Shown piece after piece: positions 1-6,485 of a stretch of 11,622 nucleotides of DNA. Position 1 is the first letter of the stretch. Each line of letters starts with the position of its first letter. This DNA comes from Lentimicrobiaceae bacterium (lineage in GTDB: Bacteria > Bacteroidota > Bacteroidia > Bacteroidales > SKPS01), in the NCBI GenBank assembly GCA_007119395.1, contig SKPS01000061.1:1-11622 (forward strand). Direction: 5' to 3'. The position numbers and the translations under genes are program-made. The notes under the pieces were generated by a model. The model was not told the DNA's origin, searched no databases, and saw nothing but the letters and a program-made list of their open reading frames with translations.

Positions 1-421
1 AGAAGGGGAGATCATCATCGTCGTCGTTACCGGCATCAAAGGGATCTGCTTTTGTTGCACCGGTAAAAGGGTCATCCTGATTACCCTGCGGGGGCGCATC
101 CTGCGCAGCGGAAACACCTGTCGATGGGGGTGGCGCAGATTCCTCCTGGCGTTTACGATCCAAACGCCACGCTTTCACATCGGTATACCATCTGCCATTA
201 AACTCCCTGCTTTCGATATCAACGTTTACCACCACCTGTTCTCCCTCCTGCAACCTGAACTGATCTATCCTGTCGCCCCAAACAATAATGCATACGTGAC
301 GCGGATAGTTACCACTCTGGGTCTCTAAAATAAATTGCTGTTTCTTCCATGGTCCGTTGCGCCCCTCACCTTCCTGGATCGGGAGCAACTCCTTCACTAC
401 ACCTTCAAGTTGTAAATCCAT
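1..421 (-). CDS. DUF3127 domain protein with SSB-like acidic tail (stop codon off the edge)
   Basis: Reading the minus strand from the ATG at 419-421 gives 140 residues that run to the window edge. The last base seen is a T that would begin the stop codon, so the protein is probably complete. Residues 1 to about 90 form a small beta-rich domain (start MDLQLEGVVKELLP, later VCIIVWGDRIDQF and the hallmark DIESREFNGRWYTDVKAWRL), which I recognise as DUF3127, a Bacteroidota family. A low-complexity Pro/Gln/Asp linker follows, and the protein ends in five Asp plus LPF. This tail looks like the C-terminal tip of single-stranded-DNA-binding protein SSB, which recruits replication and repair proteins. 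The tail is visible. An OB-like fold and a role in DNA metabolism are inference; the family has no function I can state with certainty. It is transcribed from its own -7 element, separately from the upstream DUF364 gene. Confidence 0.85.
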   Translation of the reverse strand, partial: MDLQLEGVVKELLPIQEGEGRNGPWKKQQFILETQSGNYPRHVCIIVWGDRIDQFRLQEGEQVVVNVDIESREFNGRWYTDVKAWRLDRKRQEESAPPPSTGVSAAQDAPPQGNQDDPFTGATKADPFDAGNDDDDDLPF

Positions 422-429
422 ACCTTCTG

Positions 430-455
430 TTGATTTCTATTCTATTGATTTCTAT
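430..455. repeat. Two-copy 15-bp tandem repeat in the leader of the DUF3127 gene
   Basis: The 11-mer TTGATTTCTAT occurs at 430-440 and again at 445-455, a period of 15 bp, and a further TTGAT begins at 459. It lies in the inferred 5' untranslated leader, directly before the ATG at 421. It may be neutral slippage or an A/T-rich leader that helps translation initiation in the absence of a strong Shine-Dalgarno sequence. Confidence 0.6.
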
Positions 456-467
456 CTGTTGATCCGA

Positions 468-475
468 CAAAATTA
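468..475 (-). promoter_or_regulatory. -7 promoter element for the DUF3127 gene
   Basis: On the minus strand this reads TAATTTTG, an exact match to the Bacteroidota -7 consensus TAnnTTTG. A TTTG that could serve as the -33 element lies at 499-502, but the 23-bp gap is longer than the usual 19-21. The predicted transcript start is near 464, giving a leader of about 43 nt. The element lies just past the stop codon of the upstream gene, so the DUF3127 gene can be expressed alone. Confidence 0.5.
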
Positions 476-486
476 AGAAAATTCTG

Positions 487-1188
487 TCAGGGACGTTTCA
501 AAAATACTTTGCGCATATGACCAGAAAACTCGGGTGTGCCACATCCAGACTTAATAATATTGATTACCGCCTTGTCGTGCAGTTTAAAAACCGAACCAAA
601 CAGAGCTTTTACAGGGGTGTGGCGAAACATATCGGGGTGCATAATGGTGGATGGCCCCAACATGAAGATGTCACACTCCGCCGAAGCCAAATCCGTGATC
701 TCTTTCAACGTTTTGTTGAAAATGGTCGTGGAGCTGACCACCAAAGCATCCGCCTTCCGAACAGCACCGTGCATCTCCTCCAGCGGGTCAAGGTATTTGC
801 TCTTCTCCAGAATATCATATGCCTTTACAGGCAGTCCTTTGTCTCTGAACTTCTTGTGTAATGTGCGAAACCAACCCACCATGACCACCTGGTTGTAGTT
901 GTCAAAAGGGATCTCCTCGAAAATGTCACGACCCTCTTCATACTCGTTGTCATAATTTAACAATGCATTGAAGTAGGCATTCAGAATAATCCGATGTACA
1001 GGATTCTTCAGGTCAGCCTGAAAATCTGCTGTAATGCGCCCCATCACATTCCCTAAGGTGGCGCAAACACCCAGGCGTCCATCCTGCAGGATAACAGCGG
1101 TGTATTTTTCTCCAACCACTAACTCTTTGATTAAACGCGGATTATATCCTGCTTTTTTGTAAAAATGGCGTATCGGATCAAAAGGCAT
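487..1188 (-). CDS. DUF4213/DUF364 family protein
   Basis: This encodes 233 residues starting MPFDPIRHF. The N-terminal half (about 25-80, with YTAVILQDGRLGVCATLG) resembles the DUF4213 domain. The C-terminal half (about 97-225) resembles the Rossmann-like DUF364 domain, with ADALVVSSTTIFNKT near 147-160 and the family hallmark LGPSTIMHPDMF at 177-188. Proteins of this type have been described as possible heavy-metal chelation proteins, but the ligand and reaction are not known to me. The frame stays open upstream to 1296. I prefer the ATG at 1188 because an exact promoter (1216-1246) lies inside that extension, AAGGGAG sits 5-6 bases before this ATG, and the extra 36 residues do not look like the family. 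No signal peptide is seen, so it is probably cytoplasmic. Confidence 0.8.
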   Translation of the reverse strand: MPFDPIRHFYKKAGYNPRLIKELVVGEKYTAVILQDGRLGVCATLGNVMGRITADFQADLKNPVHRIILNAYFNALLNYDNEYEEGRDIFEEIPFDNYNQVVMVGWFRTLHKKFRDKGLPVKAYDILEKSKYLDPLEEMHGAVRKADALVVSSTTIFNKTLKEITDLASAECDIFMLGPSTIMHPDMFRHTPVKALFGSVFKLHDKAVINIIKSGCGTPEFSGHMRKVFLKRP

Positions 1189-1215
1189 AAAGCTCCCTTG
1201 TTTGGTTTTACAGCT

Positions 1216-1246
1216 CAAAAGTACAACAAATTGAGGAGCCACCAAA
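1216..1246 (-). promoter_or_regulatory. Promoter of the DUF364 gene (TTTG-N19-TACTTTTG)
   Basis: The minus strand has TTTG at 1243-1246, a 19-bp spacer, and TACTTTTG at 1216-1223. This is a full match to the Bacteroidota promoter consensus TTTG/TAnnTTTG with ideal spacing. Transcription should start near 1212, about 24 nt before the ATG at 1188. Its position rules out translation from the upstream in-frame ATG at 1296 in this transcript. Confidence 0.75.
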
Positions 1247-1504
1247 CAAAACCTGTCATAATCTGTTTTTCTAATTGGTATGATGAGAGGATTCATGAAG
1301 TGTATTTATTCTGATGCTGTGATGGTTACAGGGTTTGCCGTTTTTAGTAGTGGACTTTATCGAACGTCAGAAACACAGTACAGAAGTGAAATTTCATTGT
1401 CCCATGTGTCTACACTACCGTTTAATTCATTGTAAATTGATTTTTAGTGTTGCTGTTTTTTTTCTTTTTTGAAGAGTAACAAGTAAAACGAGGAAGAGAG
1501 AGTT
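1247..1504. other. Divergent intergenic region between the DUF364 gene and pruA
   Basis: Together with the minus-strand promoter at 1216-1246, this makes a roughly 316-bp gap between divergent genes. It must contain the pruA promoter, but I find no exact TAnnTTTG on the plus strand. The nearest is TAGTGTTG at 1445-1452, one mismatch and no good -33 element. A T-rich tract at about 1453-1470 precedes a purine-rich GAGGAAGAGAGAG leader before the pruA ATG. No small gene or strong hairpin was recognised. Confidence 0.5.
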
Positions 1505-3142
1505 ATGAACAATGCCATTTTCACCTACGGTATGCCTGCCAACGAACCTGTTAAGACGTATGTACCGGGCAGCAGAGACCGCAAGAATTTACAGGCTGCG
1601 ATTGAGGAGCTAAGCAGTCAACCCACTGAGATCCCTTTGATTATTGGTGGCAGGGAGGTATTCACTGGCGACACCGGTAAAGTGGTGATGCCTCACAACC
1701 ACAAGCATGTTTTGGCCACTTACCACAAGGCGGGCGAGGCGGAGGTGCAAGCTGCGATAGATGCTGCGATGGATGCCCATCAGGCTTGGGCCGAGGTTTC
1801 CTGGGTAGAGCGTGTAAGTGTTACCCTGAAAATCGCTGAATTGATTGCAGGGAAGTACCGTTATTTGCTGAATGCTGCCACAATGCTTGGACAGGGCAAG
1901 AGTGCCTTTCAGGCAGAGATAGATGCAGCGTGTGAAACAGTTGATTTTTTGCGCTTTAACGCGCACTATATCTCAGAGATTTATGACGATCAGCCGATCC
2001 AGGAGAAGGGCACCATCAACCGTTTGGAATACCGCCCCCTGGAAGGGTTTGTATTTGCCATTACACCTTTCAACTTCACAGCCATTGCAGCCAACCTGAA
2101 CCTGGCGCCGGTGCTGATGGGCAACACCGTGGTGTGGAAACCCGCCAGCACCAGCTTGCTGTCGAATTATCTGTTGATGAAGATCTACAAAGAGGCGGGG
2201 CTCCCTGATGGTGTAATTAACTTTATTCCGGGCAGTGGTGCCATGATTGGCAAGGAAGTATTGGCCCACCGGGATCTTGCCGGCGTGCATTTTACCGGTT
2301 CAACCGAAACCTTTAACCAGATCTGGAAACAGGTTGCAGAGAACCTTGGACGCTTTAAAAGTTATCCGAAGCTGGTGGGCGAAACCGGTGGCAAAGACTT
2401 TATTGTGGTTCACCCTTCGGCAGAAGTGGAACCTGTTGCTACCGCTTTTGTAAGAGGGGCTTTCGAATACCAGGGGCAAAAGTGTTCTGCTGCTTCCAGA
2501 GCCTATGTGCCCAAAGGGAGGTGGCCCGAAATCAAAGAGGCTATGGTCAACATGTTGTCTGAAATAAAGGTGGGGAAACCCACAGATTTCACCAACTTTA
2601 TGAATGCTGTAATCGACGAAAAATCATTCAACAACATCATGTCGTACATCCAGCATGCCAAAGACGCCCCTGATGCAGAGATCATTTTTGGTGGTGCAGG
2701 TGATATGTCGGAGGGGTATTTTGTTGAGCCCACAGTGATTGTAACAACCAACCCCCATTTTAAAACAATGGAGGAGGAGATCTTCGGGCCGGTGCTTACC
2801 ATATATATCTATGAGGATGATCAGTACGATGAGTTGCTGAAGTTGGTTGACAACACTTCACCCTATGCGCTTACGGGTTCTGTTTTTGCTGCTGATCGTG
2901 AGGTGCTGGCAAGAACATGCAGGGTTTTGCGGTATGCAGCGGGGAACTTCTATTACAACGACAAGCCGACCGGTGCGGTAGTGGGGCAACAACCCTTTGG
3001 CGGGGCCAGGATGTCGGGCACCAACGACAAAGCCGGGAGTCACATGAATTTGATCCGGTGGACATCCCCCAGAACCATCAAAGAGACCCTGGTGCCACCC
3101 TCCGACTACAAGTACCCGTTTATGCGCCCCGAATGCCACTGA
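1505..3142 (+). CDS. pruA: 1-pyrroline-5-carboxylate dehydrogenase (L-glutamate gamma-semialdehyde dehydrogenase)
   Basis: This is a 545-residue aldehyde dehydrogenase. It oxidises L-glutamate 5-semialdehyde/1-pyrroline-5-carboxylate to glutamate with NAD+, the second step of proline catabolism, and probably acts in the cytoplasm. Visible motifs in order: TPFNF with oxyanion Asn190; VVWKPAS with cofactor-binding Lys212; the Rossmann motif HFTGSTETF at about 262-270; VGETGGKDF with general-base Glu293; GQKCSA with the nucleophile Cys327; then EEIFGPVL and, near the C-terminus, QQPFGGARMSGTND. Length and wording fit the group-1 P5C dehydrogenases shared by Bacteroidota and eukaryotes; no proline dehydrogenase domain is fused. 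The ATG has a purine-rich GAGGAAGAGAG leader 5-15 bases upstream. It appears monocistronic here; no putA or proline transporter lies next to it. Confidence 0.95.
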   Translation: MNNAIFTYGMPANEPVKTYVPGSRDRKNLQAAIEELSSQPTEIPLIIGGREVFTGDTGKVVMPHNHKHVLATYHKAGEAEVQAAIDAAMDAHQAWAEVSWVERVSVTLKIAELIAGKYRYLLNAATMLGQGKSAFQAEIDAACETVDFLRFNAHYISEIYDDQPIQEKGTINRLEYRPLEGFVFAITPFNFTAIAANLNLAPVLMGNTVVWKPASTSLLSNYLLMKIYKEAGLPDGVINFIPGSGAMIGKEVLAHRDLAGVHFTGSTETFNQIWKQVAENLGRFKSYPKLVGETGGKDFIVVHPSAEVEPVATAFVRGAFEYQGQKCSAASRAYVPKGRWPEIKEAMVNMLSEIKVGKPTDFTNFMNAVIDEKSFNNIMSYIQHAKDAPDAEIIFGGAGDMSEGYFVEPTVIVTTNPHFKTMEEEIFGPVLTIYIYEDDQYDELLKLVDNTSPYALTGSVFAADREVLARTCRVLRYAAGNFYYNDKPTGAVVGQQPFGGARMSGTNDKAGSHMNLIRWTSPRTIKETLVPPSDYKYPFMRPECH

Positions 3143-3222
3143 TGCCTAACTTTACAGCATAATATGTGAGACCGGCAAGAGTATTCCTTACGCCAATAAT
3201 CAGGCACGTGAGGTGACACACA

Positions 3223-3272
3223 TCAGTTGATTCTCAATACAACGCATGTGGCTTAACAGAGCCATCAACTGA
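3223..3272 (+). other. Structured dyad between pruA and thiF
   Basis: A 9-bp perfect inverted repeat, TCAGTTGAT at 3223-3231 and ATCAACTGA at 3264-3272, encloses a second small hairpin, TGGCT at 3249-3253 with AGCCA at 3260-3264. There is no T-run after it, so it is not a standard terminator. It lies 31 bp upstream of the thiF -7 box and could be a pruA 3' mRNA structure or an operator. It does not match the TPP riboswitch core. Confidence 0.35.
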
Positions 3273-3302
3273 CCTGGCACTAAATAATTCCTGCAATCTG
3301 CT

Positions 3303-3310
3303 TATCTTTG
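3303..3310 (+). promoter_or_regulatory. -7 promoter element for thiF-thiS
   Basis: TATCTTTG is an exact match to TAnnTTTG. The -33 position is poor: only CTGG around 3274, no TTTG at the right distance. The predicted transcript start is about 3314-3316, giving a leader of 16-18 nt to the ATG at 3332. Because the only upstream in-frame start, the TTG at 3308, lies inside this box, the element decides the start codon. Confidence 0.55.
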
Positions 3311-3331
3311 CAGAAAAACAAGATAAGCAAG

Positions 3332-3928
3332 ATGAGCGAGATGATTGACACGAAGATCAGGCAACATTTGTCCCGCTTCCGTGTAGGCATTGCAGGGTGC
3401 GGGGGGCTTGGATCGAACTGTGGCGTGGCGTTGGCACGTGTAGGCATTGGTGAGCTGGTGATTGTTGATTTTGATGTTGTTGAGAAATCGAACCTGAACA
3501 GGCAGTACTACTTCTTAAAACAAGTGGGTTTGCCCAAAACAGAAGCGCTTCAGCATAACATTTCATTAATAGACCCAACAGTACGAATCACCTCCCACAA
3601 CACAACGATCAAATCTGACAATGTAGCGGAGCTGTTTGGGGGTTGCGACGTGGTGGTGGAGGCGTTTGACCGGGCCGACCAGAAAGTGATGTTGATTGAG
3701 TCAATGTCGCTTTTGTTGCCTGACACGCCATTGATCAGTGGTTCGGGTATGGCCGGTTGGGGAAACAACCACCTGATACGTTGCGAGCAATATGGCAACC
3801 TATATGTGTGTGGTGATCAGCAAACGGAGGTCTCACCGGATGTGCCGCCTCTGGCTCCACGGGTTGGAATCGTAGCCTCTATGCAGGCCAATTTTGTGAT
3901 GGAGATTCTCATGAGAAAAAAAGTTTAA
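3332..3928 (+). CDS. thiF: ThiF-type sulfur carrier adenylyltransferase (short, family 2)
   Basis: This encodes 198 residues of the ThiF/MoeB/HesA E1-like fold. Such enzymes adenylate the C-terminal Gly-Gly of a ubiquitin-like sulfur carrier so that sulfur can be loaded as a thiocarboxylate. Visible features: a nucleotide-binding loop GCGGLGS at 22-28, VIVDFDVV at 43-50 with acidic residues for ribose and metal, and the ATP/adenylate signature NLNRQ at 54-58. The paired CxxC zinc knuckles and the rhodanese domain of longer MoeB/ThiF proteins are absent, which fits the short ThiF family 2. The ATG at 3332 is chosen because the TTG at 3308 lies in the -7 box; the ATG at 3341 is also possible. 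ThiS follows after 22 bp and is its expected substrate. No thiG, thiH, thiC or thiE is present, so another carrier-dependent sulfur pathway cannot be excluded. Confidence 0.85.
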   Translation: MSEMIDTKIRQHLSRFRVGIAGCGGLGSNCGVALARVGIGELVIVDFDVVEKSNLNRQYYFLKQVGLPKTEALQHNISLIDPTVRITSHNTTIKSDNVAELFGGCDVVVEAFDRADQKVMLIESMSLLLPDTPLISGSGMAGWGNNHLIRCEQYGNLYVCGDQQTEVSPDVPPLAPRVGIVASMQANFVMEILMRKKV

Positions 3929-3950
3929 CCTTTAAAGCAACCTTTCAGGT

Positions 3951-4157
3951 ATGATAAACATCATTCTTAATAACAGGCAGGAGAGCATCGACGTTGACTC
4001 GATGACCGTTCAGGAGCTGTTGAATCACAAGAACTTCACCTTTAAACTGTTGGTGGTAAAGATCAATGGAAAGCTGATCAAGCGTGACAGTTACGATGAA
4101 GCGGTTATACGCGACGGGGATGAAGTAACGGTGCTGCATTTGGTGAGCGGAGGTTAA
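3951..4157 (+). CDS. thiS: Sulfur carrier protein ThiS
   Basis: This 68-residue ubiquitin-like beta-grasp protein ends in the diagnostic LVSGG, with Gly67-Gly68 as the site of adenylation and thiocarboxylation. Earlier landmarks fit the family: MINIILNN as the first strand, a helix around TVQELLNHK, VVKINGKLI for the central strands, and IRDGDEVTVLHLVSGG at the end. In thiamine synthesis it donates sulfur for the thiazole ring through ThiG. It lies 22 bp after thiF, in the same direction and without its own promoter, so both are probably on one transcript. MoaD-like carriers are usually longer and end differently, so ThiS is the best call, although nothing in this window shows the thiazole synthase itself. 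Confidence 0.88.
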   Translation: MINIILNNRQESIDVDSMTVQELLNHKNFTFKLLVVKINGKLIKRDSYDEAVIRDGDEVTVLHLVSGG

Positions 4158-4203
4158 GAGAAGCGTTGGCCTTTCCTGCTGTACGGAACAACAACAAATT
4201 CGA

Positions 4204-4776
4204 ATGGATAATATGAAAAGAACAGTTTGGAGGGGGGCCGTTGTAGCCCTGATGATGTTGGTCATTGTGGCCGGATGTACACCCCGGGACGATGGCTGGG
4301 GCATGCCCTCATCACCACCAGGAGAGGTGATGGGGTTCAAGCCTGTTTATATGCCTGAAGCGCAGGCTTACACTGTGTCGGTTTCAGCCCCTGAAGCGCT
4401 GTTGAAGCCGGGAAAGATTTACATTTACTATGGGCTGTTGTTTGTGGTTGATCGTTTGCAGGGCATCCATGTAATCAACAACCAGGATCCAACCAACCCA
4501 ACGCCTATTGCATTCCTGAAGGTGCCCGGATGCCATGATGTAGCGGTTAATGCAGGCATGCTGTATGCTGACAATGTAAACGATTTAGTGGTTTTTGACA
4601 TCACCGATCCTTTGAACATTCAATACGAACACAGGATTCAGGGGGCCTTACCACAGGGGCTTCAGCTCTTCCCCGAGCAAGCCCGGAATCAGTATTTCGA
4701 ATGTGTTGACACGACCAGAGGTGTTGTCATTGACTGGGTATTCACCACTTTAAACAATCCGAAATGTTACAGATAG
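4204..4776 (+). CDS. Short lipoprotein with LVIVD-like repeats
   Basis: This is a 190-residue predicted lipoprotein. A hydrophobic segment VVALMMLVIVAGC ends in a lipobox with the acylated Cys at position 25 (22 if the second ATG at 4213, MKRTVW, is the start, which looks more like a signal peptide). The mature part begins CTPRDDGWG; the Asp pair after the Cys could be a Bacteroidota surface-export signal, but that is inference. The middle has two degenerate beta-propeller-like LVIVD repeats, GIHVINNQDPTNPTPIAFL at about 82-100 and DLVVFDITDPLNI further on. With only about two repeats it cannot close a propeller alone. No catalytic residues are evident. It starts 46 bp after thiS with no recognisable promoter between, and its end overlaps the next gene by 13 bp. 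Confidence 0.75.
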   Translation: MDNMKRTVWRGAVVALMMLVIVAGCTPRDDGWGMPSSPPGEVMGFKPVYMPEAQAYTVSVSAPEALLKPGKIYIYYGLLFVVDRLQGIHVINNQDPTNPTPIAFLKVPGCHDVAVNAGMLYADNVNDLVVFDITDPLNIQYEHRIQGALPQGLQLFPEQARNQYFECVDTTRGVVIDWVFTTLNNPKCYR

Positions 4777-5537
4777 CACGCAAACGATACAGCTTACTGC
4801 TTTTGGCAGCCGCGATGTTTATTCTGGCCGGCTGCCTTAAAGAGTCTTTCAGCGACGGAGGCATGAAAGGTCCCGGCAGTGGCCAAGGTGGATCCATGGC
4901 CAGATTTACCATTGCCTGTGATCATCTTTATGTTGTTGATCACAATGACCTCCATGTATTCAGTCTGGCGAATCCGGCACAGCCTACCCCGGTTGGTACT
5001 ATTGAAGTGGGTTTTGGCATTGAGACCATCTTCCCGTTTGGCCAATACCTGCTGATAGGATCCTCTACCGGGATGTTTATCTACAGCCTTGAAAACTGCG
5101 CTTCGCCCACCTATGTTTCAGAGTTTGCACATGTGCTGGCTTGTGACCCCGTTGTGGCAGAGGGAAACACAGCCTATGTCACACTACGAAGCGGTGGTGA
5201 TTGCCGTATCGGCTTAACTGCCAATCAGCTTGATATCATCGACATATCCAATATCTCCAATCCAACACTGATTCGGTCCCATCCTGTTCCGGAGCCATGG
5301 GGGCTCGGCATCGATCAGGGAACGCTGTTCCTGTGTCATGGAGATTACGGACTGGGAGTGTATAATGTGAGCAATCCTCATGTCCTCGACACATTGCATT
5401 TCTTCCCTGACATCAAATCCTACGATGTGATACCTCACAACGGCATCCTGCTGGTGACCGGGCCCGGAGGGATCTATCAATACGACTATTCCGACCTGAG
5501 CAATCTGGTATTGCTCTCAACCATTATTGTTCCATGA
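4764..5537 (+). CDS. LVIVD-repeat lipoprotein
   Basis: This is a 257-residue predicted lipoprotein. The n-region MLQIARKRY and h-region LLLLAAAMFILAGC put the acylated Cys at 24. A Gly/Ser-rich linker to about residue 45 is followed by repeated blades in the style of LVIVD repeats: LYVVDHNDLHVFSLANPAQP, GMFIYSLENCASPTYV, LDIIDISNISNPTLI, GLGVYNVSNPHVL and GIYQYDYSDLSNL. Four to five blades suggest a beta-propeller-like domain, probably outside the inner membrane. Such domains are binding scaffolds; no enzyme motif is seen. Its first 13 bp overlap the previous lipoprotein, and its stop TGA overlaps the ATG of the next gene (ATGA), so the three genes are probably translationally coupled and their products may work as one cell-envelope complex. 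Confidence 0.82.
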   Translation: MLQIARKRYSLLLLAAAMFILAGCLKESFSDGGMKGPGSGQGGSMARFTIACDHLYVVDHNDLHVFSLANPAQPTPVGTIEVGFGIETIFPFGQYLLIGSSTGMFIYSLENCASPTYVSEFAHVLACDPVVAEGNTAYVTLRSGGDCRIGLTANQLDIIDISNISNPTLIRSHPVPEPWGLGIDQGTLFLCHGDYGLGVYNVSNPHVLDTLHFFPDIKSYDVIPHNGILLVTGPGGIYQYDYSDLSNLVLLSTIIVP

Positions 5538-6220
5538 TGAAAAACAAGCAACGGTTTATCATCGTAATGGTGTTGACTTTTTGTGGCATGGCTTTCACGC
5601 CCAATGCACAGGCCGACACACTGAAAGCACCAGAGTTCAGAGCACCTGCATGGGTTGTGAAGTTTTCTCCGCTCGCATTGTTTGAGATTCCACACCCAGC
5701 CTTTCAGTTTGCGTTTGAATACAGGGTGAACCCTGTTATGTCGATTCAGCACGAATTGGCATGGATGCCACCACTGGGAATCGATGGGATATTTGAGCGG
5801 GGAGAGATGGGGCACGGGTACAAATTCAAAAATGAAGTGAGGTACTACTTATTTGACGACTCTCAGCGCAGGAGTCCTAACAGGCAGCCCTACCTGACGT
5901 TTGAGCTGATGTTCCGGTCTGTTCAACTGCATCAGGAGGGGTGGTTTCGTATGAACAGTGGTAACTTCACCCAGTTCCTTCCCAGTACCCAATATCGCAA
6001 TCAGATGGCATTTCATTTCAAATATGGGGTGCAATTTTTATCGTCGGAATCGACTGGTATCTATGTCGACGCATACACCGGACTGGGGCTCCGAAGGTAC
6101 TATTCAACACGCAAACTGAATGCGGATCTCCTACAAGGCACCCCCGACAATCTGCCTGGCAATTACTCTTTCGTATTGCCAAGTATCTCCCTGGGGCTTC
6201 GAGTTGGAATAGGGAAGTGA
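5534..6220 (+). CDS. Predicted outer-membrane beta-barrel protein
   Basis: This encodes 228 residues with a signal peptide of about 27 residues (h-region FIIVMVLTFCGMAF, cleavage after AQA). The rest is rich in alternating polar/aromatic strands typical of a small outer-membrane barrel: FQFAFEYRVN, FKNEVRYYLFDD, YLTFELMFRSVQL, MAFHFKYGVQFL, GIYVDAYTGLGLRRYY and finally ISLGLRVGIGK. It resembles the general class of DUF3575-like or OmpA-type barrels of Bacteroidota, but I cannot name a family with confidence. It begins with a 4-bp ATGA overlap with the lipoprotein gene before it; the second ATG, at 5537, is an alternative start. It may anchor or export the two LVIVD lipoproteins, which is inference from the gene order only. 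Confidence 0.75.
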   Translation: MMKNKQRFIIVMVLTFCGMAFTPNAQADTLKAPEFRAPAWVVKFSPLALFEIPHPAFQFAFEYRVNPVMSIQHELAWMPPLGIDGIFERGEMGHGYKFKNEVRYYLFDDSQRRSPNRQPYLTFELMFRSVQLHQEGWFRMNSGNFTQFLPSTQYRNQMAFHFKYGVQFLSSESTGIYVDAYTGLGLRRYYSTRKLNADLLQGTPDNLPGNYSFVLPSISLGLRVGIGK

Positions 6221-6226
6221 TATAAT

Positions 6227-6249
6227 AAGCGTTTACTCAACGCTTTCCC
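6227..6249 (+). terminator. Possible terminator after the lipoprotein/OMP operon
   Basis: AAGCGTT (6227-6233) pairs with AACGCTT (6239-6245) around a 5-base loop, seven bases after the OMP stop codon. Only three T residues follow before a C-run, so termination strength is uncertain. It does separate the operon from the tRNA promoter. Confidence 0.45.
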
Positions 6250-6290
6250 CCATCCTTCACCATGAAAGGAAGAAAAGTGGTGCGTTTTTT

Positions 6291-6320
6291 TTTGCAGATT
6301 GAAAAAATGGTGTACTTTTG
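6291..6320 (+). promoter_or_regulatory. Promoter of tRNA-Val (TTTG-N18-TACTTTTG)
   Basis: TTTG at 6291-6294, an 18-bp spacer and TACTTTTG at 6313-6320 match the Bacteroidota promoter consensus. The predicted start near 6324-6327 leaves a leader of about 20 nt before the mature tRNA at 6345. The same TACTTTTG octamer is used by the DUF364 promoter. Confidence 0.75.
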
Positions 6321-6344
6321 CAGCCCGGTTCTTTAAATAAGTAT

Positions 6345-6422
6345 GGGAGCTTAGCTCAGCTGGTTCAGAGCACCTGCCTTACAAGCAGGGGGTCACTGGT
6401 TCGAATCCAGTAGCTCCCACCA
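6345..6422 (+). tRNA. tRNA-Val (anticodon UAC)
   Basis: The full cloverleaf can be drawn. Acceptor GGGAGCT (6345-6351) pairs with AGCTCCC (6412-6418). The D-stem is GCTC/GAGC. The anticodon stem CCTGC/GCAGG holds loop CTTACAA, with anticodon TAC at 6380-6382. The T-stem ACTGG/CCAGT holds TTCGAAT. The discriminator is A6419 and a CCA end is encoded at 6420-6422. It reads GUA and related valine codons. It is a single-gene transcript with its own promoter and terminator. Confidence 0.97.
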
Positions 6423-6424
6423 AT

Positions 6425-6457
6425 AAAAAAGCCATCGTTGTTATACGATGGCTTTTT
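6425..6457. terminator. Bidirectional rho-independent terminator
   Basis: GCCATCGT (6431-6438) pairs perfectly with ACGATGGC (6445-6452) around loop TGTTAT. Six A residues precede the stem and five T residues follow, so it works in both directions. It ends the tRNA-Val transcript on the plus strand and the convergent erythromycin-esterase-family gene, whose stop is at 6486, on the minus strand. Confidence 0.9.
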
Positions 6458-6485
6458 CATTTGGGGATTTTTCTCAATTACCAGA

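Noticed and set aside
1189..1296. Longer N-terminus of the DUF364 protein from the ATG at 1296
   Set aside because: The promoter TTTG-N19-TACTTTTG lies within this stretch, and the added residues do not resemble the family.
1445..1452. TAGTGTTG as the pruA -7 element
   Set aside because: One mismatch to TAnnTTTG and no TTTG at the -33 distance; too weak to annotate.
3143..3307. TPP riboswitch upstream of thiF
   Set aside because: I looked for the conserved CUGAGA and ACCUGA core and did not find them in a workable arrangement.
3308..3331. TTG start for thiF at 3308
   Set aside because: The codon is part of the -7 box TATCTTTG, so it is upstream of the predicted transcript start.
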